64,000 bases of DNA, from NCBI RefSeq assembly GCF_000687935.1, contig NZ_JHZZ01000001.1, forward strand, positions 1,178,001-1,242,000. Direction: 5' to 3'. Source of the stretch: Polaribacter sp. Hel_I_88. Its GTDB lineage: Bacteria; Bacteroidota; Bacteroidia; Flavobacteriales; Flavobacteriaceae. This document shows positions 1 through 9,429 of this stretch, piece after piece. Under the pieces are notes generated by a model that saw only the letters and a list, made by a program, of their open reading frames with translations, was not told the DNA's origin and made no database searches. Position 1 is the first letter of the stretch, and each line of letters begins with the position of its first letter. The position numbers were made by a program, and so were the translations under genes.

Positions 1-414
1 AAATATGGTTTACCAAGATTACTTACCAAAAGTGGTGGCTTAAATTCAGGTTTTATGATTCCACAATATACAACTGCAGCTTTGGTTACAGAGAATAAAT
101 CTTTGTGTTTTCCTCCTTCTGCAGATAGCATTCCAACTTCTTTAGGACAAGAAGATCATGTTTCTATGGGAAGTATTTCTGGGAGACAATTCAATGAAAT
201 TTTAGGAAATTTAGAAAAAATACTAGCCATTGAGTTGCTATATGCTGCCCAAGCTTTAGAATTTAGAAGACCAAATACATTTTCTAAAATTATTGAAAAA
301 AATCATAAAATAATAAGAGTAAAAGTTGATAAATTGGAAGAAGATAGATTGTTAAAAGTTGATATTAACAACATGATTCAATTGGTAAAAACTAAAAAAT
401 TTATTGTAAAGTAA
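1..414 (+). CDS. hutH: Histidine ammonia-lyase, C-terminal part (cut by window edge)
   Basis: The frame is open from base 1, so only the last ~137 codons are present. HutH deaminates L-histidine to urocanate in the cytoplasm, the first step of histidine use. The fragment has the family's C-terminal region (NSGFMIPQYTTAALVTENK, then SADSIPTSLGQEDHVSMG) that helps form the active site of the MIO-dependent lyases; the MIO Ala-Ser-Gly triad would lie before the window. It is followed 8 bp later by hutU, and the set hutH-U-I-G on one strand fixes the assignment over phenylalanine or tyrosine ammonia-lyases. Confidence 0.93.
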   Translation, partial: KYGLPRLLTKSGGLNSGFMIPQYTTAALVTENKSLCFPPSADSIPTSLGQEDHVSMGSISGRQFNEILGNLEKILAIELLYAAQALEFRRPNTFSKIIEKNHKIIRVKVDKLEEDRLLKVDINNMIQLVKTKKFIVK

Positions 415-422
415 AATTAGAC

Positions 423-2420
423 ATGACATTTAAAGAACAAATCTTACAAGGAATTCCAGATAAATTACCAGCAAAAAAAAGCTATCCAAAAGATGCAAAC
501 AGTGCTCCAAAAAGGAAAGATATTTTATCAGTAGATGAAAAAAAACTAGCATTAAAAAATGCGTTGCGATATTTCCCTAAAACATGGCATAAAGAACTAG
601 CTATAGAATTTACGAACGAATTAAAAGAATTTGGCAGAATTTACATGTATAGATTTAAACCAGCTTATAAAATTTATGCAAGAAATATTCAAGATTATCC
701 TGCAAAAACAACACAAGCAGCAGGAATTATGTTAATGATTCAAAATAATTTAAATCCAGATGTTGCTCAACATCCAGAAGAATTGATCACTTATGGAGGA
801 AATGGAGCCGTTTTTCAGAATTGGGCACAATATCTTTTAGTGATGCAATATTTAGCAATAATGACAGAAAAGCAAACTTTGCATTTGTATTCTGGTCATC
901 CAATGGGCTTATTTCCATCCTCTAAAAATGCGCCAAGAGTTGTGGTTACTAATGGAATGACAATTCCAAATTACTCAAAACCAAATGATTGGGAAAAAAT
1001 GAATGCTTTAGGCGTTTCTCAATATGGACAAATGACAGCTGGTTCATTTATGTATATTGGGCCTCAAGGAATTGTGCATGGAACCACAATTACAGTGATG
1101 AACGCATTTCGAAAAATCTTGAAAAAAGATGAAAATCCGAATGGGAAAATATTTTTAACAGCAGGTTTAGGAGGCATGAGTGGTGCACAACCAAAAGCAG
1201 GAAATATTGCTGGTTGTATAACTATTTGCGCAGAAGTAAATCCAAAAGCTGCCACAAAAAGACACGAACAAGGTTGGGTAGATGTTTTAATTGATGATAT
1301 CAATGTTTTAGTTGAAAGAACTGTAGAAGCTCAAAAAAATAACGAAGTTGTTTCCATAGCTTTTATAGGAAATGTAATTGATGTTTGGGAAAAATTTGAT
1401 GAAGAAAATATATTTATCCACATTGGTTCAGACCAAACTTCACTTCACATTCCTTGGACTGGTGGTTATTATCCTGCAGATATATCTTATGAAGAATCTA
1501 ATATTTTAATCAAAGAAAACCCTGAATTATTTAAAGAAAAAGTTCAAGAATCTTTAAGAAGACATGCAAAATCCATCAATAATCACACTAAAAAAGGAAC
1601 GTATTTTTTTGATTATGGAAATGCATTTTTATTAGAATCTTCAAGAGCTGGAGCAGATGTGATGGCTGAAAATAATATCGACTTTAAATACCCTTCTTAT
1701 GTGCAAGATATTTTAGGCCCTATGTGTTTCGATTATGGTTTTGGTCCTTTTAGATGGGTTTGCGCTTCTGGAAAACAAAAAGATTTAGACAAAACTGATG
1801 AAATTGCAGCCAAAGTTTTGAAAAAGTTGATGAAAAAATCGCCCAATGAAATTAAATTGCAAATGCAAGATAATATCACTTGGATCAAAAACGCAAAATC
1901 AAACAAAATGGTGGTGGGTTCTAAAGCAAGAATTTTATATGCAGATTCAGAAGGACGTATTAAAATTGCGAAAGCATTTAATAAAGCCATTAAAAAAGGT
2001 AAAATTGACCCAGTAATTTTGGGCAGAGATCATCATGATGTAAGTGGCACAGATTCTCCTTTTAGAGAAACTTCTAACATTTATGATGGTAGTAAGTTTA
2101 CTGCAGACATGGCAATTCATAACGTAATTGGCGATAGTTTTAGAGGCGCAACTTGGGTTTCCATTCACAATGGTGGTGGTGTTGGTTGGGGAGAAGTTAT
2201 TAATGGAGGTTTTGGAATGTTTTTAGATGGCTCTAAAAAAGCTACTAAAAATATAGAAAACATGCTTTTTTATGATGTGAATAACGGAATTGCAAGAAGA
2301 AGTTGGGCAAGAAATGATGAAGCTATTTTTGCTATTAAAAGAGAAATGAAAAGAACTCCCAACTTAAAAGTAACTTTACCTAACTTAGTAGAAGAAAACC
2401 TTTTAAAAGACTTGTTTTAA
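423..2420 (+). CDS. hutU: Urocanate hydratase
   Basis: Urocanase adds water to urocanate, giving imidazolonepropionate, using tightly bound NAD+ as electrophile. At 665 aa it is of the longer form common in Bacteroidota rather than the ~555 aa proteobacterial form. Visible marks are the glycine-rich NAD-binding stretch GLGGMSGAQPKAG (around residues 247-262), the active-site Cys segment FRWVCASG (around 446), and a late HNGGGVGWGEVINGG motif. It starts with ATG 8 bp after hutH and its stop overlaps the hutI start by one base (TAATG), so it is almost surely cotranscribed and translationally coupled with hutI. Confidence 0.97.
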   Translation: MTFKEQILQGIPDKLPAKKSYPKDANSAPKRKDILSVDEKKLALKNALRYFPKTWHKELAIEFTNELKEFGRIYMYRFKPAYKIYARNIQDYPAKTTQAAGIMLMIQNNLNPDVAQHPEELITYGGNGAVFQNWAQYLLVMQYLAIMTEKQTLHLYSGHPMGLFPSSKNAPRVVVTNGMTIPNYSKPNDWEKMNALGVSQYGQMTAGSFMYIGPQGIVHGTTITVMNAFRKILKKDENPNGKIFLTAGLGGMSGAQPKAGNIAGCITICAEVNPKAATKRHEQGWVDVLIDDINVLVERTVEAQKNNEVVSIAFIGNVIDVWEKFDEENIFIHIGSDQTSLHIPWTGGYYPADISYEESNILIKENPELFKEKVQESLRRHAKSINNHTKKGTYFFDYGNAFLLESSRAGADVMAENNIDFKYPSYVQDILGPMCFDYGFGPFRWVCASGKQKDLDKTDEIAAKVLKKLMKKSPNEIKLQMQDNITWIKNAKSNKMVVGSKARILYADSEGRIKIAKAFNKAIKKGKIDPVILGRDHHDVSGTDSPFRETSNIYDGSKFTADMAIHNVIGDSFRGATWVSIHNGGGVGWGEVINGGFGMFLDGSKKATKNIENMLFYDVNNGIARRSWARNDEAIFAIKREMKRTPNLKVTLPNLVEENLLKDLF

Positions 2421-3661
2421 TGAGAACCCTTTTTAAAAATATCAAAGAATTAATTCAGGTTAGAGAAGAAAAAATAACATTTCTTTCTGGTGCGGCAATG
2501 AGCATTTTACCAACCATAAAAAATGCTTTTTTAATTGTTGAAAATGAAACCATTTCAGACTTTGGAAAAATGGAAAATTGTCCAAAAGAAAATTTTGATA
2601 AAACAATTGATGTTACAGGTAAAATGGTTTTACCTTCTTGGTGCGATTCTCACACACATCTGGTTTTTGCAGGAAATAGGGAAAGCGAATTTGTAGATAG
2701 AATTAAAGGTATTTCTTACCAAGAAATTGCAAATAATGGTGGTGGAATTTTAAATTCAGCTAAAAAATTACAAGCAACTTCAGAAGATGAATTATATAAC
2801 CAAAGTAAAGTTCGTTTAGAAGAAATTATACATTTAGGAACTGGTGCTGTAGAAATTAAATCAGGTTATGGTTTAACAAAAGATGCAGAACTAAAAATGC
2901 TGCGAGTTATTAAAAAACTCAAAGAAAATTATCCCATAGAAATAAAAGCAACTTTTTTAGGTGCACATGCAGTTCCTTCCGAATTTAAATATAACAAAAG
3001 TGGTTATCTACAAATGTTGATTGATGATATTCTGCCAACAATCAAAAAGGAAAACTTAGCAGATTTTATAGATATTTTTTGTGAAACTGGGTATTTTTCT
3101 GTGGATGATACCAACAAAATTTTAAAAGCAGGAAAAGAAGTTGGTTTGGTTGGTAAAATTCACGTAAATCAATTTAATTCTATTGGAGGCATTCAAGTTG
3201 GTGTAGAAAATAAGGTGCTTTCTGTAGATCATTTAGAAGAAATGCGAGAAGAAGATTTTGAAGCCTTAAAAAACACCAAAATAATGCCAGTTGCTTTGCC
3301 AAGTTGTTCATATTTTTTAGGAATACCATACACGCCTGCAAGAAAAATAATTGATGAAGGTTTGCCATTAGCTTTGGCAACTGATTACAATCCAGGTTCT
3401 ACACCTTCTGGAAATATGAATTTTGTAGTTTCAAGTGCTTGCATTAAAATGAAAATGACTCCAGAAGAAGCTATAAATGCAGCAACTATTAATGGTGCTT
3501 ATGCTATGAATTTACAAGATAAAGTGGGTTCTATTACTAAAGGAAAATTGGCAAATTTAATAGTAACCAAAGAAATTAATTCTTATCATTTTATTCCTTA
3601 TTCTTTTGGAAATCATTGTATAGAAAAAGTGTTTCTGAAAGGAAAAGAAATCAAAAAATAA
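2420..3661 (+). CDS. hutI: Imidazolonepropionase
   Basis: HutI opens the imidazolone ring to give N-formimidoyl-L-glutamate (third step of histidine degradation). It is a metal-dependent amidohydrolase of 413 aa; the metal-binding CDSHTHLVFAGNRESEF segment with His78-x-His80 is near the N-terminus, followed by KSGYGL and a late ATDYNPGSTPSGNM motif with the metal-site Asp. The ATG shares its A with the hutU stop codon. The downstream hutG starts 4 bp after its stop, so all hut genes appear to form one operon. Confidence 0.97.
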   Translation: MRTLFKNIKELIQVREEKITFLSGAAMSILPTIKNAFLIVENETISDFGKMENCPKENFDKTIDVTGKMVLPSWCDSHTHLVFAGNRESEFVDRIKGISYQEIANNGGGILNSAKKLQATSEDELYNQSKVRLEEIIHLGTGAVEIKSGYGLTKDAELKMLRVIKKLKENYPIEIKATFLGAHAVPSEFKYNKSGYLQMLIDDILPTIKKENLADFIDIFCETGYFSVDDTNKILKAGKEVGLVGKIHVNQFNSIGGIQVGVENKVLSVDHLEEMREEDFEALKNTKIMPVALPSCSYFLGIPYTPARKIIDEGLPLALATDYNPGSTPSGNMNFVVSSACIKMKMTPEEAINAATINGAYAMNLQDKVGSITKGKLANLIVTKEINSYHFIPYSFGNHCIEKVFLKGKEIKK

Positions 3662-3665
3662 AACT

Positions 3666-4619
3666 ATGGATTTTTTTAAAGGTTTAAATGTTGATTATAA
3701 AGCTGGAAATAAAGATGATTATTCTGGAAGAAATTCTAAAAATGAAGATCAATATTGGCACGAAAACATTAAAGTTAATTCTATAGAAAATTTAGAAATT
3801 GATATTGGCATCATTGGCTACGTTTGTGATGAAGGCGTACAAAGAAATCAAGGTAGAATTGGCGCTAGAAAAGGCCCTAGAAGTTTACGAAATCAATTAG
3901 GAAAACTTCCCATTCATTTTGAAAACAAAAATATTGTTGATTTTGGTGATATTGTTTGTGTTGATGAAAATTTAGAAAACTGTCAAACTGCACTTTCAAA
4001 AATGATCTCTAAATTAATTACAAATAAAGTTTTACCAATTGCCATTGGTGGAGGGCATGATATTGCTTACGCAAACTTTAACGGAATTAAAGATGCCTTA
4101 AAAAATTCAACAAAAAACAACATCGGAATTATAAATTTTGATGCTCATTTTGATTTGAGAAAGGTTGAAAATCAGCCAAATTCAGGAACACCTTTCAATC
4201 AAATTTTATCAGAAAATAAAAATGCAAGTTATTTTGCAATTGGAATTCAACAACAATCAAACACGAAAGAATTATTTGAAATTGCAGCAAAAAATAATGT
4301 TTCTTTTGTTTCTAATTTTGAATGTGAAACTTTTAATATCGACTTAAAAAATAAGTTAAATTCATTTATTGAAAAAGTAGATTATGTATACATCACTATA
4401 GATTTAGATGGATTTTCTTCTGCTTTTGCTTCAGGAGTAAGTGCTCCTTCTTCACTGGGTTATTCTCCAAATTTCGTATACCAAGTACTCACTTTTCTAT
4501 TCCAAAGTAAAAAAATAATTTCTTGTGATATAGCAGAATTAAACCCAGATTTTGATATTGACAACTCCACAGCAAAATTAGCTGCAAAATTGTTAGATTT
4601 TATGGTTTTGATTTCTTAA
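3666..4619 (+). CDS. hutG: Formimidoylglutamase
   Basis: Arginase/ureohydrolase-fold enzyme that hydrolyses N-formimidoyl-L-glutamate to glutamate and formamide, the last step of the hut pathway. All six expected dinuclear metal ligands are visible: His131 in GGGHD, Asp159/His161/Asp163 in NFDAHFD, and Asp246/Asp248 in TIDLDGFSSAFASG. At 317 aa it has the usual length. Alone, the sequence could be read as agmatinase, but its place as last gene of the hut operon argues for HutG. Confidence 0.95.
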   Translation: MDFFKGLNVDYKAGNKDDYSGRNSKNEDQYWHENIKVNSIENLEIDIGIIGYVCDEGVQRNQGRIGARKGPRSLRNQLGKLPIHFENKNIVDFGDIVCVDENLENCQTALSKMISKLITNKVLPIAIGGGHDIAYANFNGIKDALKNSTKNNIGIINFDAHFDLRKVENQPNSGTPFNQILSENKNASYFAIGIQQQSNTKELFEIAAKNNVSFVSNFECETFNIDLKNKLNSFIEKVDYVYITIDLDGFSSAFASGVSAPSSLGYSPNFVYQVLTFLFQSKKIISCDIAELNPDFDIDNSTAKLAAKLLDFMVLIS

Positions 4620-4775
4620 TTATTACAATCTGTTATCAATAATACTTTGCACAACTTCTGTGCTTTACAATGAGAAATCCTTCAATTTGTTCTTAATTTT
4701 TTTCCATGCAATCCTGATTTGCTGTATTTGTGTATTAATTTTCCAACCACTTTAGAAATGGAAGGAATTAATAAA

Positions 4776-4803
4776 AAAACTCTAACTTTTCAGCTAGAGT
4801 TTT
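4776..4803 (-). terminator. Intrinsic terminator after eda
   Basis: Stem AAAACTCTAxCT/AGxTAGAGTTTT with a 4-nt loop. On the minus strand it is followed by seven T residues, as expected for the end of the kdgK-eda transcript; on the plus strand the T-run is shorter, so it may also serve hutG weakly. The rest of the ~210-bp gap shows no further gene. Confidence 0.7.
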
Positions 4804-4830
4804 CCTCGTTTTAAAGTAATTCAACTTAAA

Positions 4831-5499
4831 CTAGCTCCTTAAATTTTTAATAATATTTAAAGCTTCTCTAGTTGTACTTTCTATTTTAGCATAGTCAAAA
4901 CTACCATCTGCAGTTTTAGACATTAATTTTGAGCCCATTCCAACACAAGTTACACCTGCATTAAACCAGCCTTCTAAATTCTCTTTGGTTGGTGATACAC
5001 CTCCTGTTGGCATAATCGAAGTCCAAGGTTGTGGACCTTTAATCCCTTTTACAAATTGAGGACCATAAATATCACCAGGAAATAACTTTACGATTTCGCA
5101 ACCTAATTCTTCTGCTCTAGCAATTTCTGTTAATGTTCCACAACCTGGAGACCATAATACTTTTTTACGGTTACAAGCTATGGCAATATCTTCTCTTAAA
5201 ACTGGAGTTACAATAAAATTTGCCCCTAAAGCCATGTATAAAGAAGCAGCTGCTCCATCTGTTACAGAACCTACACCCATTACCATTCCTGGTAATTCAG
5301 CAATTGCATATTTTGTTAATTCGCCAAAAACTTCGTGAGCGAAATCTCCTCTAGCAGTAAACTCCATTAAACGAGCTCCACCATCATAACATGCTTTTAA
5401 TACTTTTTTACTTACTTCTATATCTTTATGAAAAAACAAAGGAACCATTCCTGTATCTTTCATTACTTGTGCTACTTCTAATCTTGTAAATTGAGCCAT
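4831..5499 (-). CDS. eda: KDPG/KHG aldolase
   Basis: Class I aldolase that splits 2-keto-3-deoxy-6-phosphogluconate into pyruvate and glyceraldehyde-3-phosphate. The Schiff-base lysine is Lys138 in EIVKLFPGD; the catalytic Glu46 and phosphate-site Arg50 are in LMEFTARGD, and the phosphate loop MPTGGVSP is at about 163-170. Length (222 aa) is typical. It lies downstream of kdgK on the same strand and would take the product of that kinase, so the pair feeds keto-deoxy sugar acids (from alginate, pectin or other uronates) into central metabolism. Confidence 0.95.
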   Translation of the reverse strand: MAQFTRLEVAQVMKDTGMVPLFFHKDIEVSKKVLKACYDGGARLMEFTARGDFAHEVFGELTKYAIAELPGMVMGVGSVTDGAAASLYMALGANFIVTPVLREDIAIACNRKKVLWSPGCGTLTEIARAEELGCEIVKLFPGDIYGPQFVKGIKGPQPWTSIMPTGGVSPTKENLEGWFNAGVTCVGMGSKLMSKTADGSFDYAKIESTTREALNIIKNLRS

Positions 5500-5504
5500 A
5501 ATAT

Positions 5505-5539
5505 TGTGTAATTGTTTATTGTGTAAATGTGTAATTGTT
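5505..5539. repeat. AT-rich repeated motif TGTGTAATTGTT in the kdgK-eda spacer
   Basis: TGTGTAATTGTT occurs at 5505-5516 and again at 5528-5539, with a variant between them. The same 12-mer is at 43190-43201 and inverted at 30800-30811. It lies in the 109-bp gap between kdgK and eda, which otherwise shows no gene. Confidence 0.5.
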
Positions 5540-5608
5540 GTTAATCTTAATAATTATGCAAATTCTAAAACACTTACACAATTAATCGTTTCAACAATTA
5601 AACCCTTT

Positions 5609-6655
5609 TTAACGAGCTACTCTACCAGAAGCATCTCCTCCCATTAATTTTTCAACTTCTGCAACAGTTGCTAAATTTGCATCACCTTTAATTGTGTGTT
5701 TTAAACAAGATGCAGCTACTGCAAAATCTAATGCATTTTGATCATCTTCTGGGTATTTTAACAATCCGTAAATTAAACCTCCCATAAATGAATCTCCACC
5801 ACCAACTCTATCTACGATATCTGTAATTTGATATTGACGCGTTTGTAATAATTGTTTTCCATCATATAAAACACCAGCCCAAGTATTATGAGATGCAGAT
5901 ATAGAACCTCTTAAAGTAGTAATTACTTTTTTAGCTCTTGGAAATTTCTCCATCATTTGTTCACAAACAGATAAAAATGCTTCTGCTTTTACATTATGCC
6001 CTTCTGTTTGTACAGAAATTCCTGCTGGTTTAATACCAAAGTGCATTTCTGCATCTTCTTCGTTTCCTAAAACAATGTCACAGTAAGAAGTTAATTCCGT
6101 CATTATTTTTTCTCTGTGAGCATCATCACAAAAATTCCAAAGTTTTGCTCTATAGTTTAAATCTGTAGAAATTGTAATTCCTTTTGCACTAGCAGCTTTT
6201 ACAGCTTCTAAACACACATCTGCAGCTCCTTGAGAAATTGCAGGCGTAATTCCTGTCCAATGAAACCATTCTACTCCTTCAAAAACGGCATCCCAATCAA
6301 TCATTCCAGATTCTATTTCTGCAATTGCAGAATGTGCTCTATCATAAACAACTTTAGATCCTCTTGAAACTGCACCAGTTTCTAAAAAGTAAATCCCTAA
6401 TCTGTCTCCACCATACACAATTTTATCTACTTTTACGCCTCTTTTACGCATTTCCATCATTGCACAAGCACCAATATCATTTTTTGGCAAACGTGTTACA
6501 AAATCTACATCTACTCCATAATTTGCTAAAGAAACTGCTACATTAGATTCTCCTCCTCCATAAACAACATCAAAACTACTTGCTTGAGAAAATCTTAAAA
6601 ATCCTTGTGGAGCTAATCTTAACATAATTTCTCCAAACGTTACTACTTTACCCAT
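5609..6655 (-). CDS. kdgK: 2-keto-3-deoxygluconate kinase (PfkB family)
   Basis: Ribokinase-family sugar kinase of 348 aa that phosphorylates 2-keto-3-deoxygluconate at C6. It has the N-terminal GGGESNVAVSLANYG substrate motif (about 33-47) and the C-terminal PfkB signature DRVGGGDSFMGGL with catalytic base Asp288. Other PfkB sugar kinases look similar; the neighbouring eda, which uses the product, is the main reason for KDG. The divergent LacI gene and the operator at 6685-6704, about 30 bp before its start codon, suggest direct LacI control. Confidence 0.9.
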   Translation of the reverse strand: MGKVVTFGEIMLRLAPQGFLRFSQASSFDVVYGGGESNVAVSLANYGVDVDFVTRLPKNDIGACAMMEMRKRGVKVDKIVYGGDRLGIYFLETGAVSRGSKVVYDRAHSAIAEIESGMIDWDAVFEGVEWFHWTGITPAISQGAADVCLEAVKAASAKGITISTDLNYRAKLWNFCDDAHREKIMTELTSYCDIVLGNEEDAEMHFGIKPAGISVQTEGHNVKAEAFLSVCEQMMEKFPRAKKVITTLRGSISASHNTWAGVLYDGKQLLQTRQYQITDIVDRVGGGDSFMGGLIYGLLKYPEDDQNALDFAVAASCLKHTIKGDANLATVAEVEKLMGGDASGRVAR

Positions 6656-6684
6656 TTTGTATATAATTTATAAGTTAAATTTAA

Positions 6685-6704
6685 TTGGTTAAACGTTTAA
6701 CCAA
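6685..6704. promoter_or_regulatory. LacI-family operator, perfect 20-bp palindrome
   Basis: TTGGTTAAACGTTTAACCAA is a perfect dyad with the central CG typical of LacI/PurR-type operators. It lies between kdgK and lacI, close to the kdgK start, where binding would block the kdgK-eda promoter. Confidence 0.75.
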
Positions 6705-6771
6705 ATTCTCAAAATAAAATCAAAACCCATATTTTGCTATTTGTTTTGATTATTCTAATTCAAACACTATA

Positions 6772-6793
6772 TTTGTTTAAACGATTAAGCAAA
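6772..6793. promoter_or_regulatory. Second LacI-family operator, imperfect palindrome
   Basis: TTTGTTTAAACG followed by ATTAAGCAAA is a 22-bp dyad with two mismatched pairs and the same core (TTAAACGnTTAA) as the 6685 site. It ends 11 bp before the TTG start of the regulator, so autoregulation is likely. The two dyad centres are about 88 bp apart, which would permit looping. Confidence 0.65.
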
Positions 6794-6804
6794 TATATAA
6801 AAAT

Positions 6805-7833
6805 TTGGCAATTAAAAAGAAAACTACGATAAAAGATATTGCAAATGTTTTAAATATCTCTGCAGCTGCTGTTTCGAAAGCACTACATAATGATCCTAGA
6901 ATCAGCGAAAAAACTAAAAAAGCAGTTAGGCAGGTTGCTGAAAATTTAAACTATCAGCCCAATCATTTAGCAAGTGCTTTAAGAAGTGGGAAAAGTAAAT
7001 TAGTGGGTGTAATTGTCCCTAGAACAAATAGCAACTTCTTTTCTTCTGCAATTCATAATATTGAAGAAGGTTTAGATAAAGAAGGTTATAATGTGATTAT
7101 TACACAATCTAACGAATCATTTAAAAAAGAATGCAAAAATATTGATACACTTTTGTATTTACAGGTTGATGGAATTATAGTTTCTATGGCAAATGAAACT
7201 GTAAATTTAGAATATCTTGAAAAGGTAAAAGCTGCAGGAATTCCGTTAATAACTTTTGATAGAGGAGAAAACGATTTAAATGTAGATTATATTGGGATTG
7301 ATGATTACAACAGCAGCCATTTAATTGTGAATCATTTAGTGGAGCAAGGTTGCAAACGAATTGCACATATTGGAGGTTACAAAAGAACAAGAATTTATAA
7401 CAACAGAATTCGTGGTTATGTGGATGCTCTTAAAAAGCATAATTTACCTTTAGATGAAGAACTTTTAATAGAAACCAACTTAACTATTGAAGATGGTAGA
7501 GAAAAAATGCTCGAATTATTAAAGTTGAAAAACAGACCTGATGCTATCTATGCTGCTGGAGATTTTGCTGCTTTAGGTGCTTTGCAAATTTTAAATGAAC
7601 AGAATATTAAGGTTCCTGAAGAAATTGCTTTAGTTGGTTTTGGTGACGAACCTTTTACAGCTATGGTTACACCAACAATAACGAGTGTAAATCAACATGC
7701 TTATAAAATAGGTAAAATTGCTGCAGAAACTTTTTTAGAATACTCAAAAAAAACAAACACCAAACAATCATTAAATAAAATAATTTTAGAAGCTGAATTG
7801 GTAATTAGAGACTCTTCTTTGAAAAGGAAATAA
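6805..7833 (+). CDS. LacI-family transcriptional regulator
   Basis: 342-aa repressor-type protein: a DNA-binding helix-turn-helix at the N-terminus (TIKDIANVLNISAAAVSKAL, about 8-27), the hinge helix LASALRSGKS, and a periplasmic-binding-protein-like ligand domain from about 60 on. The frame has no ATG before the HTH; the best start is TTG at 6805, since an in-frame stop lies at 6778. Its position, divergent from kdgK-eda with two shared operators, makes a uronate catabolite such as KDG the likely effector (inferred). Confidence 0.92.
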   Translation: MAIKKKTTIKDIANVLNISAAAVSKALHNDPRISEKTKKAVRQVAENLNYQPNHLASALRSGKSKLVGVIVPRTNSNFFSSAIHNIEEGLDKEGYNVIITQSNESFKKECKNIDTLLYLQVDGIIVSMANETVNLEYLEKVKAAGIPLITFDRGENDLNVDYIGIDDYNSSHLIVNHLVEQGCKRIAHIGGYKRTRIYNNRIRGYVDALKKHNLPLDEELLIETNLTIEDGREKMLELLKLKNRPDAIYAAGDFAALGALQILNEQNIKVPEEIALVGFGDEPFTAMVTPTITSVNQHAYKIGKIAAETFLEYSKKTNTKQSLNKIILEAELVIRDSSLKRK

Positions 7834-7942
7834 ATTAAAATTCAACCTCTTCTGAAATGATATGTATTACTAGTATTTAGGCACTTTCAGAATTAAATAA
7901 ACACTTGTTTATCAGTTAAATAAGTTGTATTTTAGATAAACC

Positions 7943-7982
7943 AAACCCCGTAAATAGGCAAAAAGCCTAAAAAACGGGGTTT
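7943..7982 (+). terminator. Hairpin just upstream of the IS transposase start
   Basis: Outer stem AAACCCCGT/ACGGGGTTT with an inner TAGGC/GCCTA stem, followed by T-rich sequence, ending 15 bp before the transposase ATG. It looks like an intrinsic terminator that would stop read-in transcription from lacI. The same structure is at 34598-34637 in copy 2. Confidence 0.7.
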
Positions 7983-7997
7983 TTCTTTTTTACAAAT

Positions 7998-9353
7998 ATG
8001 AAAATACGAAGAATTTCTGACTTCCAGTACTCTTTTTCTTTTTTATCCTCTACAGAGGAATTAGAAAAATTCAAAGCACGTTTTTTAATGTCTGATTTAG
8101 GTAAAATTTACAGTGCAATTCCTTGGAAAAATTTAGTCAAATCATTTAAAATTACAGAAGCTATCAAAGGACCAGACTGTATTTTTAGCCCTCAAGGAAA
8201 ATTAGGTTTAATGTTTTTAAAACATTATGCTTGTTGTTCTGATAAGCGTTTGATTGAGCAGTTGAATTCCAATTATAATTATCAGTTTTTTTGTGGTATT
8301 TATTTAGGATTTGATACCCTTGAAAACTATAAAATAGTGAGTCAAATACGTTGCGAATTAGCTGCTGATTTAAACATTAGTTCAACAGAAAAAATACTAT
8401 TTAATTATTGGAGTAAATATATTGATGAACAAGAAAAAGCAACAACAGATGCCACTTGTTATGAGAGTGAAGTTCGCTATCCAACAGATCAAAAACTATT
8501 GAAAGAATCTGTTGACTGGTGCTATAAACAAATGAAGATAATTTGTAAATCTTTAGGTGTAAAACTTCCTAGAACCAAATACTTGAAATGGTCAAAAAGA
8601 TATGTTGGTTATAGTAAAATGCGAAGAAAAACAACAAAGAAAAGAACCTCCATAACAAGAGCTTTTTTAAAACTATTACGCAAATTATTAGCGGAGATTA
8701 AAACTCTTGAAAAACAACATTATTTTACAATGCCAAATCGTTTTTATAAAACACTAAATACAGTAAAAAAAATATTCTCACAACAGTATTTACTGTTTGA
8801 GAAAGGAGAAAAACCAAAGAATAGAATCGTAAGCATAAGCAAAGATTACTTACGTCCAATAGTGAGAGGAAAAGAGATAAAAAAAGTAGAATTTGGGGCA
8901 AAAGTAAACAAACTTCAAATTGATGGAATTAACTTTATACAGAAAATAAGTTTTGATAACTTTAATGAAGGGACACAATTTAAAAATACAGTTTATAAGG
9001 CACAAGGATTAACCAATAGGAAAATTAAAATACTTGGTGCAGATGCTATTTATGCAACGAATAAGAACAGAGTTTTTGCAACTTCAAACCATATACAAAC
9101 AGACTTCAAACCTAAAGGAAGACCTTCAAAGCATCATAAAGAGCAAAAAAAGCTCAAAAAAATGATTACCAAAGAAAGAGCTTCTAGATTAGAGGGGGGT
9201 TTTGGTAAAGAAAAGGAACATTATCATCTAAAAAAGATAAAAGCGAAAACCAAACCAACAGAAATACTTTGGATATTCTTTGGTATTCATACTGCAAATT
9301 GCCTTGAAATTGGCAGAAGAATGCAAAATCAAATTTTACAAAAAGTAGCCTAA
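7998..9353 (+). CDS. DDE transposase of IS copy 1
   Basis: 451-aa transposase. An N-terminal DUF772-like region (GPDCIFSPQGKLGLMFLKHYACCSDKRL, about 54-81) leads into an RNase-H-like DDE domain: first Asp in TTDATCYESEVRYPTD, second Asp in KILGADAIYATNKNR, and the Glu in RLEGGFGKEKEHYHL. These fit the IS5/IS1182 group. The gene is intact. It differs from the copy at 33227-34582 by one visible residue: Gly187 here, Cys187 there (base 8556). Confidence 0.92.
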   Translation: MKIRRISDFQYSFSFLSSTEELEKFKARFLMSDLGKIYSAIPWKNLVKSFKITEAIKGPDCIFSPQGKLGLMFLKHYACCSDKRLIEQLNSNYNYQFFCGIYLGFDTLENYKIVSQIRCELAADLNISSTEKILFNYWSKYIDEQEKATTDATCYESEVRYPTDQKLLKESVDWCYKQMKIICKSLGVKLPRTKYLKWSKRYVGYSKMRRKTTKKRTSITRAFLKLLRKLLAEIKTLEKQHYFTMPNRFYKTLNTVKKIFSQQYLLFEKGEKPKNRIVSISKDYLRPIVRGKEIKKVEFGAKVNKLQIDGINFIQKISFDNFNEGTQFKNTVYKAQGLTNRKIKILGADAIYATNKNRVFATSNHIQTDFKPKGRPSKHHKEQKKLKKMITKERASRLEGGFGKEKEHYHLKKIKAKTKPTEILWIFFGIHTANCLEIGRRMQNQILQKVA

Positions 9354-9429
9354 ATTTTTAAAATAAAAATTAAAAACACAGGATAACTATGCAATAAGGT
9401 TACTGCGAAACATAAAAAAGGTATATAAA

